A stretch of 64,000 bases of DNA. Origin: Actinoplanes ianthinogenes (GTDB taxonomy: Bacteria; Actinomycetota; Actinomycetes; Mycobacteriales; Micromonosporaceae). Where the stretch lies: NCBI RefSeq assembly GCF_018324205.1, contig NZ_AP023356.1:1-64000 (forward strand), in the 5' to 3' direction. The translations under genes and the position numbers were made by a program. The notes beneath the pieces are model-generated. The model saw only the letters and a list, made by a program, of their open reading frames with translations, was not told the DNA's origin and ran no database searches. Shown in pieces: positions 51,221 to 59,795 of the stretch (its first letter is position 1; every line of letters begins with the position of its first letter).

Positions 51221-52405
51221 GTGCTCGAACACTCCCCGGTCCTCAGCCGCCGCCGGCTGCTGACGGCCGCCGCGCTCACCTCCGGTCTCGCACTGATCGG
51301 CGGCGCCGCACCCGCCACCGCCCGGCCGGCCGCCCGCGGAGTCCGGCTCCCCGCACCGACCGGCCCGCACGCCCTCGGCACCGTCTCGCTCCATCTGGTC
51401 GACACCAGCCGCGCCGACCCGTGGGTGCCGTCCCACCCGGCTCGGGAAATCATGGTCCAGTTCTGGTATCCGGCCCGGGACACCCGCGGATATCCGGCGG
51501 CGCCGTGGCTGTCGCCCGGCGCGGTCCCGCACTTCGCCGAGGTGTTCGGGTTCCCCGCCGACGTCGTGCGCTCGACGACCACCCACGCCCGGACGGGAGC
51601 GCCGGTGGACCGGGCAGCCGGCGGGCGACCGGTGATCCTCTACTCCCCCGGGCTGGGCGGCGACCGCGGCACCGGCACCGCACTCGTCGAGGAGTTGGCC
51701 GCCCACGGCTACATCGTCGTCACCATCGACCACACCCACGACGCCACCGAGGTGGAATTCCCCGGCGGGCGGGTCGAGACCGGCGCGATCCCGCCCGAGA
51801 TCGACGACCAGGTCATCGCGCGGGCCACCGCGGTCCGGGAGGCGGACACCCGGTTCGTCCTCGACCGGCTGGCCGTCCTCAACGCCGGCCCCGGGATCCT
51901 GCGCGGCGCCCTCGACCTGAACCGGATCGGCATGTTCGGCCACTCCCTGGGCGGGAGCACCACCGCCGCCACGATGCACGACGACCGACGGGTCAAAGCC
52001 GGCGTCAACCTGGACGGCACCCTGGTCGGCGCTGCCGCCGTGGCCGGCTCCGGCCGCCCGTTCTTGCTGCTCAGCAGCGACCACGGCGCCGAACCGGAAG
52101 ATCCCACCTGGGACACGTTCTGGGCGAACCAGCGAGGCTGGAAGCGCGAGCTGACACTGAGCGGCTCCACCCACGCGTCCTTCAACGACAGCGAGGTGTT
52201 CTATCCGCAGCTCGCCCCGGTGCTCGGCCTGACCCCCGAGCAGGTCATGGAGCAGATCGGCACCCTCGACCCGGGACGCTCCGTCATGCTCCAGCGCACC
52301 TGCCTGCGAGCCTTCTTCGACCACCACCTGCGGCACCGGCCCAGCCGCCTGTTCCGCGCTCCCGACCCTCGGTACCCCGAGCTCCGACTCCTCCGAGCGG
52401 GCTGA
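51221..52405 (+). CDS. Tat-exported alpha/beta hydrolase (PAF-acetylhydrolase/lipase-like)
   Basis: 394 aa, GTG start behind AGAGGGA. Twin-arginine-type signal SRRRLLTAAALTSGLALIGGAAPATA. Catalytic Ser in NRIGMFGHSLGGSTTAATM, oxyanion region LYSPGLGGDRGTGTALVEELAAHGYIVVTIDHTHDATEVEF, Asp in LDGTLVG or LLLSSDHGAEPEDP and His in SGSTHASFNDSEVF. The layout matches secreted platelet-activating-factor acetylhydrolase-like lipases. Divergent from the two-component system. Confidence 0.88.
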   Translation: MLEHSPVLSRRRLLTAAALTSGLALIGGAAPATARPAARGVRLPAPTGPHALGTVSLHLVDTSRADPWVPSHPAREIMVQFWYPARDTRGYPAAPWLSPGAVPHFAEVFGFPADVVRSTTTHARTGAPVDRAAGGRPVILYSPGLGGDRGTGTALVEELAAHGYIVVTIDHTHDATEVEFPGGRVETGAIPPEIDDQVIARATAVREADTRFVLDRLAVLNAGPGILRGALDLNRIGMFGHSLGGSTTAATMHDDRRVKAGVNLDGTLVGAAAVAGSGRPFLLLSSDHGAEPEDPTWDTFWANQRGWKRELTLSGSTHASFNDSEVFYPQLAPVLGLTPEQVMEQIGTLDPGRSVMLQRTCLRAFFDHHLRHRPSRLFRAPDPRYPELRLLRAG

Positions 52406-52407
52406 GC

Positions 52408-52427
52408 GCTCCGGTCGTACCGGAAAT
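52408..52427 (-). repeat. Dispersed motif copy before HAD gene
   Basis: Minus strand ATTTCCGGTACGACCGGAGC, three bases after the lipase stop. CCGGT..ACCGG symmetry makes this copy itself palindromic. Confidence 0.45.
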
Positions 52428-52492
52428 CGGGTTTCACCTGCCGAAGCGGACCGTAACCCGGCGCGCGGCCTTCCCTCGGATAGCCTTCGGCG

Positions 52493-53143
52493 GTGGTTCG
52501 CGGGGTGGTGTTCTTCGATGTCGACGGCACGCTGGTGCCGGGGACCAGCAGCGGGCAGCATCTGGCCGGGCTGCTCGGTCATGCCGAGGTGGTCCGGGAG
52601 GCGGAGGACAGTTACGCGTCGGGCACCCTGACCAACGACGAGGTGTGCGTGATCGACGCCCGCGGCTGGGCGCAGCGGACGCCGGGCGAGGTGCGCGGCT
52701 TCCTGGCGTCGCTGCCCCTGGTGGACGGGATCACCGAGACCGTCGCGTGGTGCCGCGAGCATCGGCTGGTCCCGATCCTGGCCACGCTGGCCTGGGAGCC
52801 GGTCGGCGCCCACCTGTGCGACCGGTTCGGCTTCGACCGGTCGTGCGGGCCGCGCCTGGAGGTCGTCGGCGGCCGCTACACCGGCGGAGTCGCGGCCACC
52901 TTCGACGAGTCGGGCAAGCGCGACTTCGCCCTGGCCGTGGCCGCCGAGCTGGGCGTTGCCCCGGAGCGTTGCGCGGCCATCGGCGACAGCCGCTCCGACC
53001 TCCCGTTGTTCGCGTCGGTCGGCCTGGCGGTCGCCTTCAACGCGACCGAGGCCGCCCGGGCCGCCGCCCACGCCGCGGCGGCCGGTCCCGACCTGCGGGC
53101 CGTCCTGCCCCACCTCGACGCCTGGCAGCGATTGCTCCGCTGA
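52493..53143 (+). CDS. HAD-superfamily phosphatase (SerB-like)
   Basis: 216 aa. Motif I FFDVDGTLVPGTSSGQH with nucleophile Asp, motif II around LATLAWEPVGAHLC, motif III Lys in ESGKRDFALAV and motif IV AAIGDSRSDLPLFASVGLAVAFNA. The closest match is the phosphoserine-phosphatase-like HAD-IB group, which act on small phosphorylated metabolites. GTG 52493 follows TAGCCT (52481-52486) by 6 nt, so the mRNA is probably leaderless. Not obviously linked to its neighbours. Confidence 0.88.
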   Translation: MVRGVVFFDVDGTLVPGTSSGQHLAGLLGHAEVVREAEDSYASGTLTNDEVCVIDARGWAQRTPGEVRGFLASLPLVDGITETVAWCREHRLVPILATLAWEPVGAHLCDRFGFDRSCGPRLEVVGGRYTGGVAATFDESGKRDFALAVAAELGVAPERCAAIGDSRSDLPLFASVGLAVAFNATEAARAAAHAAAAGPDLRAVLPHLDAWQRLLR

Positions 53144-53217
53144 CCGATTCCTTTTCGGGGTGGGGGTGGTCTGCATCGTCGTCGGTTCGCGGGAACCGTC
53201 CGAATCAGGGAGAGACG

Positions 53218-54105
53218 ATGCCGAGCAAGGAATCCGAAGCGGTCCGCAGGCACTGGGTGACGGCACGCCGGGGCATGGTGGAGCCGGACGCGGTGCAGGT
53301 CGACGAGGAGGCGTGGGGTGATCTGACCGCGGAGCCGCGGGAGGTGGACTACGTCGAGGTCGAAGCGGCCGGGTTGCCGGCCATGTGGGTGACCCCGAAG
53401 CGGAGTGCGGCGGACCGGGTGCTGCTGTGCATGCACGGTGGCGGGTTCATCAGTGGGTCGATCTACACCCATCGCAAGCTCTTCGGGCACCTGGCCAAGG
53501 CGAGCGGGGCGCGGGCGTTGATCTTCGACTATCGGCTCGCTCCCCAGCACACGCATCCGGCGCAGGTGGACGACGCGACAGCGGTCTACCGATGGCTGCT
53601 GGATCAGGGGCTCCGTGGCGAGCAGGTGGTGTTCACCGGGGACTCGGCGGGTGGCGGGCTGTCGATCAGCACCCAGTTGCGGGCGCGGGATCAGGGGTTG
53701 CCGCTACCGGCCGGGGCGATGCCGTTCTCGCCCTGGGTGGACATGGCGGCCGACGGCGAGACCTATGACAGCAACCGGGACCGGGATCCGTTCTTCCACC
53801 GGGAATCGGTGCGCCGGTTCGCCGGGATGTTCCTCGGACCGGGCGGCGACCCGCGGGACCCGCTGGCCAGCCCGGTGCACGCGGACCTGGCCGGGCTCGG
53901 GCCGATCTACATTCAGGTGGGCGGGGACGAGACCCTGCTGGGTGACGCGCAGCGGCTCGCCGCGCGGGCCCGGGACAGTGGTGTGGACGTACGGATGGAT
54001 GTTTTTCCGGGCATGCTGCACACCTTTCAGATGGCGGCGGGCCGGGCGCCGGAGGCGGACGACGCGATCCGGCGGATGGCCGCATGGGTGGGAGCGCGGT
54101 GGTGA
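53218..54105 (+). CDS. Alpha/beta hydrolase of the hormone-sensitive lipase family
   Basis: 295 aa. HGGG oxyanion motif in LLCMHGGGFISGSIY, nucleophile Ser in VVFTGDSAGGGLSIST, Asp in GGDETLLGDA and His in FPGMLHTFQMAAG. A cytosolic esterase for short acyl esters or small xenobiotics. ATG 53218 follows AGGGAGA. Its stop overlaps the ATG of an ECF sigma factor gene (TGATG), an unusual pairing that implies that enzyme and sigma factor respond to the same condition. Confidence 0.92.
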   Translation: MPSKESEAVRRHWVTARRGMVEPDAVQVDEEAWGDLTAEPREVDYVEVEAAGLPAMWVTPKRSAADRVLLCMHGGGFISGSIYTHRKLFGHLAKASGARALIFDYRLAPQHTHPAQVDDATAVYRWLLDQGLRGEQVVFTGDSAGGGLSISTQLRARDQGLPLPAGAMPFSPWVDMAADGETYDSNRDRDPFFHRESVRRFAGMFLGPGGDPRDPLASPVHADLAGLGPIYIQVGGDETLLGDAQRLAARARDSGVDVRMDVFPGMLHTFQMAAGRAPEADDAIRRMAAWVGARW

Positions 54106-54992
54106 TGACGGAAGCGGTCGACGAGTTCAGCGTCAGCACCGGGCCGTTCCGGCGGGAGCTGCTGGCGCACTGCTATCGGATGCTCGGTTCGGTGGACGAG
54201 GCCGAGGACGTCGTGCAGGAGACCTATCTGCGGGCGTGGAAGTCGTTCGGCGGTTTCGAGGGCCGCTCGTCGGTGCGTGTGTGGCTGTACCGGATCGCGA
54301 CCAACGTCTGCCTGACCGCGATCCGGCAGCGGGGACGGCGGGCGGTGGTGGAGCCGATTCCGGACGAGATCGTGACACCCGAGGCCGCGGACCCGGCGAC
54401 GGTCGTCGCCGGCCGGGAGAGTCTGCGGCTCGCGCTGATCGTCGGCCTGCAATGCCTGCCGCCGCGGCAACGGGCCGTGCTGATCCTGCGGGAGGTCCTC
54501 GGCTTTCCCGCCGGTGAGGTGGCGGACATGCTGGACACGACGGTCGCGGCGGTGAAGAGCAGCCTGCAACGGGCGCGGGCCCGCTTGGAGGCGACGGTCC
54601 CGCGGCCTGAGGCGTGGTGCGAGCCGGACGATCCGCGAGCGCGGGAGCTGCTCGATCAGTACGTCGCCGGGTTCGAGCGGGCGGACATCGCGGCGTTGGA
54701 GCGGGCGCTGCGCACCGACGCGGCGATCGAGCTGGCCGGGACGGGCACCTGGTTCTCCGGGCGGGAGGCCTGCCTGCGGTTCCTGACCGGGGTGATCGGG
54801 TCGCCGGGTGACTGGCGGATGATCCCGACGGTCGCGAACGGACAGCCGGCGGCGGCCGCGTATCGCGACGGCAAGGCCTTCGGGCTCGGGGTTCTGACGG
54901 TGAGCGGCGCCGGGATCGCCCGCATCCTGGTCTTCGACGGCGGCGCCGACCTGGTCGGCCGGTTCGGCCTCCCGCCGACGGTGGACGGCTAA
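54105..54992 (+). CDS. ECF sigma factor with C-terminal SnoaL-like domain (SigG/SigX5-like)
   Basis: 295 aa from ATG 54105. Sigma region 2: FRRELLAHCYRMLGSVDEAEDVVQETYLRAWKSF..RSSVRVWLYRIATNVCLTAIRQRGRR. Region 4: LPPRQRAVLILREVLGFPAGEVADMLDTTVAAVKSSLQRARARL. C-terminal about 110 residues form an NTF2/SnoaL-like domain (LDQYVAGFERADIAALERALRTDAAIEL, REACLRFLTGV, VANGQPAAAAYRDG with the NGxPA motif). In these groups the SnoaL domain regulates the sigma factor in place of a separate anti-sigma factor; none is encoded here. Four bases overlap the convergent gene end. Confidence 0.92.
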   Translation: MTEAVDEFSVSTGPFRRELLAHCYRMLGSVDEAEDVVQETYLRAWKSFGGFEGRSSVRVWLYRIATNVCLTAIRQRGRRAVVEPIPDEIVTPEAADPATVVAGRESLRLALIVGLQCLPPRQRAVLILREVLGFPAGEVADMLDTTVAAVKSSLQRARARLEATVPRPEAWCEPDDPRARELLDQYVAGFERADIAALERALRTDAAIELAGTGTWFSGREACLRFLTGVIGSPGDWRMIPTVANGQPAAAAYRDGKAFGLGVLTVSGAGIARILVFDGGADLVGRFGLPPTVDG

Positions 54993-55747
54993 GGGCGGCA
55001 GTGGCCCGGTTCGCCCTGTGGCGTGTAGTCCGGCATCCCCGGTTGCAGGAAGCGAAGACAGAGTGAGCACCAGCTGCCGACCGGTCCCCGCCACTCCACT
55101 CGGCGGATGACCTCGGGGAGCTGCTGACCGGACCGCGCGAAGCAGCGCACCGCCCAGCTGTCCTCGCCCTCCGGCCAGCCGTTCAGCGTGAGGTGCACGG
55201 CGAAATCCTCGTCGGACCACCACAGGTCGGCGGGGCCGGTGGCCTCCGGGACCGGCGGGATCCCGATCACGCCGATCTGCGGGATCACCCCGGTGCCGGT
55301 CGTCTGGGCGAACGTGGCGTGCGGCCACCCGGCGACCTCGGCCAGCAGTGCGTGCTTCTCCAGCCGCTGCTCCAGGCTGCGGTCGATCACGCGGTCCGGC
55401 CACTCCCCCGGGCCCATGATCGTCCGTCCGTCGAGGAGCACGGCGAGGCCCCAGGTCCAGGAACCGTCGACGATCGCCGGCATCGTCCAGCCATGCTCGG
55501 GAGTCCACGCGAAGTACGCCTCGCCGTCGAGCCCGTATTCCATCTCGGCCCCGCGCGGCCCCAGCCGGTAGGTGAGCCCGCCGTACCGCTCCTCGAACGC
55601 GATGGCTGCCGCGATCAGTTCCTCCGGCACGACGGGAAGCGGACCGTCCGGTCCGTCGGCGCTCGCCAACCGCCGGATCTGCGCTGCGGACGTCCGCACC
55701 CCACGCTCGCCGTAGGCTGCCAGGAACCGTGCGACGCGCGGGGTCAT
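54989..55747 (-). CDS. SUKH/SMI1-like hypothetical protein (252 aa)
   Basis: MTPRVARFLAAYGERGVRTSAAQIRRLASADGP is followed by IAAAIAFEERYGGLTYRLGPRGAEMEYGLDGEAYFAWTPEHGWTMP, whose FEERYGGL and following strands recall SMI1/KNR4 (SUKH) proteins, often toxin-immunity or adaptor proteins. The C-terminal half ends in WYC-rich SWCSLCLRFLQPGMPDYTPQGEPGHC with Cys that might bind metal. Its ATG overlaps the stop of the GH43 gene in that gene's unshifted end frame (ATGA). No toxin gene is evident. Confidence 0.6.
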   Translation of the reverse strand: MTPRVARFLAAYGERGVRTSAAQIRRLASADGPDGPLPVVPEELIAAAIAFEERYGGLTYRLGPRGAEMEYGLDGEAYFAWTPEHGWTMPAIVDGSWTWGLAVLLDGRTIMGPGEWPDRVIDRSLEQRLEKHALLAEVAGWPHATFAQTTGTGVIPQIGVIGIPPVPEATGPADLWWSDEDFAVHLTLNGWPEGEDSWAVRCFARSGQQLPEVIRRVEWRGPVGSWCSLCLRFLQPGMPDYTPQGEPGHCRP

Positions 55748-56788
55748 TCGAAGAACTTCAGACTGAACCCGGTGTCGGTCGCCGGCCCGGGAACGTTCGC
55801 CCGGGAGTACGTGGTGTTGCCCCACCAGCAGAACGTGCCGGTGTACCAGTAGCGGTTCGCCCACGTGTACGGCGTGCCCTTCGGGACCGCGTGGTACATC
55901 AGCGGGAAGCGCGGGCCGGCCGGCGGGCTGGTCGCGATGTCGCCGTTGAGCAGCACGAAGCTGTGGTGGCCGGGCCCGTTGGCGTACAGCGTCGGGTCCC
56001 AGCCCGCCAGCCATCATGGTCGCCCGGTTCGAGCCGAACAGGCAGCCGTTCGACTTGTACCAGTCCCACACGTACGCCGGATCCCCGCCCGCACGCAGCC
56101 GCAGCTCGCCGAGGCAGTACTGGTCGCTCCAGCTGCCGTTCGCGGAGTACACGATGTGCAGCCGGCCGTCCGGGTCTCGGATCGCCTCCGGAGCCTCGTT
56201 GATGTACGGGTTCCCGACCACCCGCTCCCAGCTCTCCCGCGGCTGCGAGATCACGTAACGCGCGCCGGTGACCGTGGCCGGGCCGGTCATCCGGGCGATG
56301 TACAGGTTCTGTTCGACGTTGGTGGTGCCGGCCCAGCCGGACCAGACGAACCACCGCTGCCCGTTGAAGACGACCATCGTGCCGTCGATGGCCCAGCGGT
56401 CGTCGGGCAGCGCGATCCGGGTCGCGCCGGTGTAGCCGGAGTCCGCGGTGGCCGAACTGATCACGTACATCCGATGGGCCGCGCCGCGCCCGGCGGTGAA
56501 GTAGATGTAGAACCGCCCGCCGTCGTAGTGGATCTCCGGGGCCCAGACCTCGCCGAGGTCGCCGGTGTCCGACCAGACCGTGCGGGCGGCCGCGGTGGCC
56601 AGTCCGCCGGTCGAGGAGGCCTGCCGCACCGCGATGCCGCGGTCGCCCACCGACTGGACGCCGACGTAGGTGCCGCCGACCCGCAGCACGCTCGGGTCGC
56701 TGGCACGCAGGCTGGTCTGGGCCGCTCGGGCCGGAGCGGCCGGCAGGAGGGCGAGAAGGCACGCGGCAGCGGCCAGTTTCCGGAGCAC
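55744..56788 (-). pseudogene. Secreted GH43-like glycoside hydrolase, frameshifted
   Basis: Signal peptide (LRKLAAAACLLALLPAAPARA), then a five-bladed-propeller pattern: RASDPSVLRVGGTYVGVQS (Asp base), EVWAPEIHYDGGRFYIYFTAG, WAIDGTMVVFNGQRWFVWSGW (middle Asp), NEAPEAIRDPDGRLHIVYSANG (Glu acid). Near 56002-56006, after RATMMAGG, the frame shifts by one base. The rest (WDPTLYANGPGHHSFVLLNGD ... DTGFSLKFFE) reads in another frame to the stop at 55744. One extra C in a CGGGCTGGG run would explain it, either a real mutation or a sequence error. GTG 56788 follows GGAGG. Probable arabinan/xylan-acting enzyme. Confidence 0.82.
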
Positions 56789-56865
56789 GGCGCCCTCCAC
56801 AGATTGACGGACTTCTTTGTTGAGGTTTGTTGACAGTAGAGCGAACGCGTGCGAAGAATCAAGCC

Positions 56866-56877
56866 GAGAGCGCTCTC
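56866..56877. promoter_or_regulatory. LacI-type operator between GH43 and protease genes
   Basis: GAGAGCGCTCTC is a perfect 12-bp palindrome resembling the CebR-type core TGGGAGCGCTCCCA. It lies in the 119-bp divergent gap, 31 bp before the protease start, near TTGTTGA repeats at 56819-56833. Confidence 0.6.
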
Positions 56878-56907
56878 TTCAACATCCCCCGACGTGAAGG
56901 ACGTTCC

Positions 56908-58437
56908 ATGCCCCGTCCGCTCCCAGCAACCCTCCTCGCCGGCGCGATGGTCCTCGCCGGCCTCACCGTCACGTCACCGGCAGCCGCCACGCCCCCTGCC
57001 GGACCGGACGCCGCCGCGCGTGCCGCCGGACCGGATGCCGGCATGCTCGCTGCGATGCGCCGCGACCTGCACCTCACCGACGACCAGATCGCCCAGCGGC
57101 TCACCACCGAGGCGGCCGCCCCGGTGATCGAAAAGCGCCTGCGCGCCAAGCTCGGCAAGCGCTTCGCCGGCGCCTGGATCCCGGCCGGCGCCACCCGCCT
57201 CACGGTCGCGGTCACCAGCCGGGCCGACGCCGCCGAGGTGCGAGCCGAAGGCGCCGTACCCACCGTCGTCAGCCGCGGCGAGAGCGACCTGGCCGCCGCC
57301 CGCGCCACACTCGACCAGCACAGCGCCCAGGCGCCCGACGCGATCCGCGGCTGGTATGTCGACACCATCGCCAACCGCCTGGTGATCACCGCCGAACCGG
57401 GCGCCGAGGCGACCGCGCGCGCCTTCGCCGCCGCCTCCGGCGCCGGGCCGGTCACCGTCCGGACCGCCGAGGAACAACCACGACCGATGTACGACACGCG
57501 GGGCGGCGACCAGTACGTGATCAACGGCAACGTGCTCTGCTCGATCGGCTTCCCGGTCGCCGGCGGCTTCGTCACGGCCGGTCACTGCGGCGGCGCCGGG
57601 AGCACCACGCTCGGCTTCAACAACCAGGCGCAGGGCACCTTCGCCGGCTCGTCGTTCCCGGGCAACGACTACGCCTGGGTGCGGACCAACGGCAACTGGG
57701 TCTCGCAGCCCTGGGTGAACAACTACGCCGGCGGGAACGTGCTGGTCGCCGGCTCGCAGGAGGCCGCGATCGGCAGCTCGATCTGCCGGTCCGGGCGCAC
57801 CACCGGCTGGCGCTGCGGCACCCTGCTCGGCAAGAACGAGACGATCAATTACGCCCAGGGTGCGGTCTCCGGCCTGAGCCGCAGCAACGCCTGCGCCGAG
57901 CCGGGCGACTCCGGCGGCTCGTGGATCTCCGGGAACCAGGCACAGGGCGTCACCTCCGGCGGCACCGGGAACTGCTCCAGCGGCGGCACCATGTGGTTCC
58001 AGCCGGTCACCGAGATCCTCCAGGTCTACGGCCTGTCCCTGACCACCACCGGCGGCGGCTCCGCCCTGGTCAGCAACTGGAACAACCTGTGCATCGACGT
58101 CCCGAACAGCAACTTCTCCGACGGCGTGCAGGTGCAGACGTGGGGCTGCAACGGCACCGGCGCGCAGAAGTGGGAGGCGACCGGGGGCGCGCTGCGCACC
58201 GGCAACAACATGTGCCTCGACGTCCCGTGGGGCTCGACGGCCAACGGGGCGATCATCCAGATCGCGACGTGCAGCGGGAATCCGGCACAGCAGTGGGTGC
58301 TCAGCGCGGCCGGCGACCTGGTGAACCCGCAGGCCAACAAGTGCCTCGACATCAAGGACTGGGTGAACGGCAACGGCGCGAAGCTGCAGCTGTGGGACTG
58401 CGCCGGCACCGCCAACCAGAAGTGGCGCCGCGGCTGA
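56908..58437 (+). CDS. Secreted alpha-lytic-type serine protease with ricin domain
   Basis: 509 aa, ATG 56908 behind GAAGGA. Signal peptide to about residue 30 (AAATPPA). A pro-region of about 165 residues (MLAAMRRDLHLTDDQIAQRLTTEAAAPVIEKRLRAKLG... GWYVDTIANRLVITAEPGA) is the S1E folding prodomain. Protease: His in GFVTAGHCG, Asp in FPGNDYAWVRTN, Ser in CAEPGDSGGSWIS, with Cys pairs as in streptogrisins. The C-terminal 125 residues form a ricin beta-trefoil (VQVQTWGCNGTGAQKW, AIIQIATCSGNPAQQW, AKLQLWDCAGTANQKW) that would anchor it on polysaccharide. Divergent from GH43; joint control by sugar availability is likely. Confidence 0.93.
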   Translation: MPRPLPATLLAGAMVLAGLTVTSPAAATPPAGPDAAARAAGPDAGMLAAMRRDLHLTDDQIAQRLTTEAAAPVIEKRLRAKLGKRFAGAWIPAGATRLTVAVTSRADAAEVRAEGAVPTVVSRGESDLAAARATLDQHSAQAPDAIRGWYVDTIANRLVITAEPGAEATARAFAAASGAGPVTVRTAEEQPRPMYDTRGGDQYVINGNVLCSIGFPVAGGFVTAGHCGGAGSTTLGFNNQAQGTFAGSSFPGNDYAWVRTNGNWVSQPWVNNYAGGNVLVAGSQEAAIGSSICRSGRTTGWRCGTLLGKNETINYAQGAVSGLSRSNACAEPGDSGGSWISGNQAQGVTSGGTGNCSSGGTMWFQPVTEILQVYGLSLTTTGGGSALVSNWNNLCIDVPNSNFSDGVQVQTWGCNGTGAQKWEATGGALRTGNNMCLDVPWGSTANGAIIQIATCSGNPAQQWVLSAAGDLVNPQANKCLDIKDWVNGNGAKLQLWDCAGTANQKWRRG

Positions 58438-58455
58438 ATTCAGATCAAAATCCGA

Positions 58456-58496
58456 TTTTGGTACGACCGGAGCCGGCTGCTCTCGCCGGCTCCGGT
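58456..58496. terminator. Hairpin with dispersed motif, convergent gap
   Basis: TTTTGGTACGACCGGAGCC (58456-58474) leads into an 11-bp stem, accggagccgg (58466-58476) with ccggctccggt (58486-58496), loop 9 nt. Likely terminator for both converging genes. Confidence 0.6.
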
Positions 58497-58506
58497 GGTG
58501 ACATGG

Positions 58507-58932
58507 TCAGCCGGTTACCGCGGCGGTGCGCACGTCACAGTTGCCGCCCCGCTCGGCGCGCCGCACCGTGCTGCCGGCGCACACCCGCACGTCCGGCTCG
58601 GCACCGCCCCAGAGCAGCTCGGCGGTGGCGCTGAAGTTGGTCTTGCCCGGGCCGCACAAGCTGGCCACCGTGCGCCAGACGATGCCGTCGGCCGGACCGT
58701 TGCCGGCGATCTGGACGACGCCGCACCGGCTGCGGCTGTTCACCGCCAGGGTGCCCTGGACCCGGACCGGCGGGACGGGCCGCTCGGGGAAGCTCATCAT
58801 GCGGTCATAGGTGCCGTATGCCGAGGCGGGGCCGGCGGCCAGCTCGAAGGTGTTGTCCGCGGCGACCGCCGGCGAGGCCGCGGTGAGAATCAGGCCGAGG
58901 CCCGCGAGGGCGCCGAGAGCGATATTCTTCAT
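58507..58932 (-). CDS. Small secreted protein, four Cys (141 aa)
   Basis: ATG 58932 is preceded by TGGAGT. Signal peptide MKNIALGALAGLGLILTAASPAVA, cleaved before ADNTFEL near residue 25. The mature 117 residues are beta-rich with Cys in SRCGVVQIAG, ASLCGPGKTN, VRVCAGSTVRR and GGNCDVRTA, so probably two disulfides. No family recognised. It lies 130 bp downstream of another small secreted protein gene on the same strand; the two may form a pair. Confidence 0.7.
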   Translation of the reverse strand: MKNIALGALAGLGLILTAASPAVAADNTFELAAGPASAYGTYDRMMSFPERPVPPVRVQGTLAVNSRSRCGVVQIAGNGPADGIVWRTVASLCGPGKTNFSATAELLWGGAEPDVRVCAGSTVRRAERGGNCDVRTAAVTG

Positions 58933-59061
58933 CGTTACTCCAGAATTGTTCATCGGTTGGTCGAAAAATGGCATGCGGCGGCCGCCCCACCCGAAAGGCG
59001 CGGCTCCGGCCGGCACAACGAAATGGCGCCCGGCGCGACATGCGCCGGAACGCGGAAAAGG

Positions 59062-59457
59062 TCAGCGCACGTAGAGCGTGTAGCTCGGCGCGAAGCCGGT
59101 CTGGCACCGGAAGGACACCCACACGCGGCGGGCGACGCCGTCCGCACCGACCTGGCGGCACTCGGCCTGCGCGTCGGCGACCTCGTTGAAGGCGGCGGTG
59201 TAGACCAGCTTCTCGCTGGACCGCGGCGTGGTCCGCGGGGTGAACGTGACGGTCAGGTCGTCACCGGCGAAACCGCTGCGCACGGTGGGTGAGCGCCACA
59301 GCCCGGCGGCCGCCCCGGCGTCGCCGATGACCGCGGCGCGGCCGAACCCGTAGGTGCCGAGCATCTCCGTGCTGCGGGCGGGAGCGGCCTGGGCCGCGGC
59401 GGGAGCGAGCACGGCGGTCACGGTCGCGGCGAGAGCGGCGACATGAATCTTACGCAT
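59062..59457 (-). CDS. Small secreted protein, two Cys (131 aa)
   Basis: Signal peptide MRKIHVAALAATVTAVLAPAAAQA. Mature part: LGTYGFGRAAVIGDAG, VRSGFAGDDLTVTFTPRT, KLVYTAAFNEVADAQAECRQVG, RRVWVSFRCQTGFAPSYTLYV. One probable disulfide, beta-rich, no catalytic motif, no family recognised. Its leader region contains T-rich DNA and an AT-rich island upstream (59605-59640), unusual for this genome, suggesting a strong or regulated promoter. Confidence 0.7.
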   Translation of the reverse strand: MRKIHVAALAATVTAVLAPAAAQAAPARSTEMLGTYGFGRAAVIGDAGAAAGLWRSPTVRSGFAGDDLTVTFTPRTTPRSSEKLVYTAAFNEVADAQAECRQVGADGVARRVWVSFRCQTGFAPSYTLYVR

Positions 59458-59604
59458 TTTTTAACGTTCCTTTGCGAACAGCCCGGGGATCTTCCCGTGG
59501 CATGACACGTCCGCCGGAAGATTTTTTCTCCCGGCGAGACGAAACCATATCAGCATTCCAAAGGAGACAGACAAGGGAGACACATGTGGACGCCGTCACA
59601 CCCA

Positions 59605-59640
59605 CCCAATAACTATTAGTACTCAATTAACGATTGTTAA
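59605..59640 (-). promoter_or_regulatory. AT-rich island with palindrome upstream of small secreted protein
   Basis: About 36 bp of mostly A/T sequence ends in TTAAC-gatt-GTTAA (59627-59640), a perfect 5-4-5 inverted repeat. Probably promoter/operator for the gene at 59062-59457. The 59458-59604 leader shows only a T-run flanked by CCGG/CCGG. Confidence 0.4.
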
Positions 59641-59693
59641 GTCGCCTGCCCCTGCACTCGCCTCGGCGAAACTCCCACCACCCCCCAGTCACC

Positions 59694-59795
59694 GCAAAAC
59701 GCCGCCGGTGAGGAGGCAAGCGATTCTCCGACGCCCGCGGGGTGTGCGGGCGGCGGAGAATCGCCTGCCTCCTCACCGGTTACAAGGCGTTTTGC
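59694..59795. repeat. About 100-bp long hairpin
   Basis: Left arm 59694-59730 (gcaaaacgcc...ggtgaggaggca..cgattctccg) pairs with right arm 59754-59795 (cggagaatcg..tgcctcctcacc...ggcgttttgc). The loop pairs again (cgcccgc 59732-59738 with gcgggcg 59746-59752). The right arm has five extra bases. It contains the stop codon of the membrane protein gene and runs into the 33-bp repeats, so it may be a terminator or a MITE-like insertion. Confidence 0.75.

Noticed and set aside
49930-53217. Long plus-strand fusion leading into the HSL-family hydrolase
   Set aside because: It lies antisense or out of frame to the kinase, lipase and HAD genes; the hydrolase starts at ATG 53218 with a clear ribosome site.
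55744-56788. GH43-SUKH fusion protein of 603 residues
   Set aside because: Only the frameshift joins them; the restored GH43 frame stops at 55744 and the SUKH-like gene has its own ATG at 55747.
58507-59457. Paralogy of the two small secreted proteins
   Set aside because: Different Cys numbers and no convincing alignment beyond the signal peptides.
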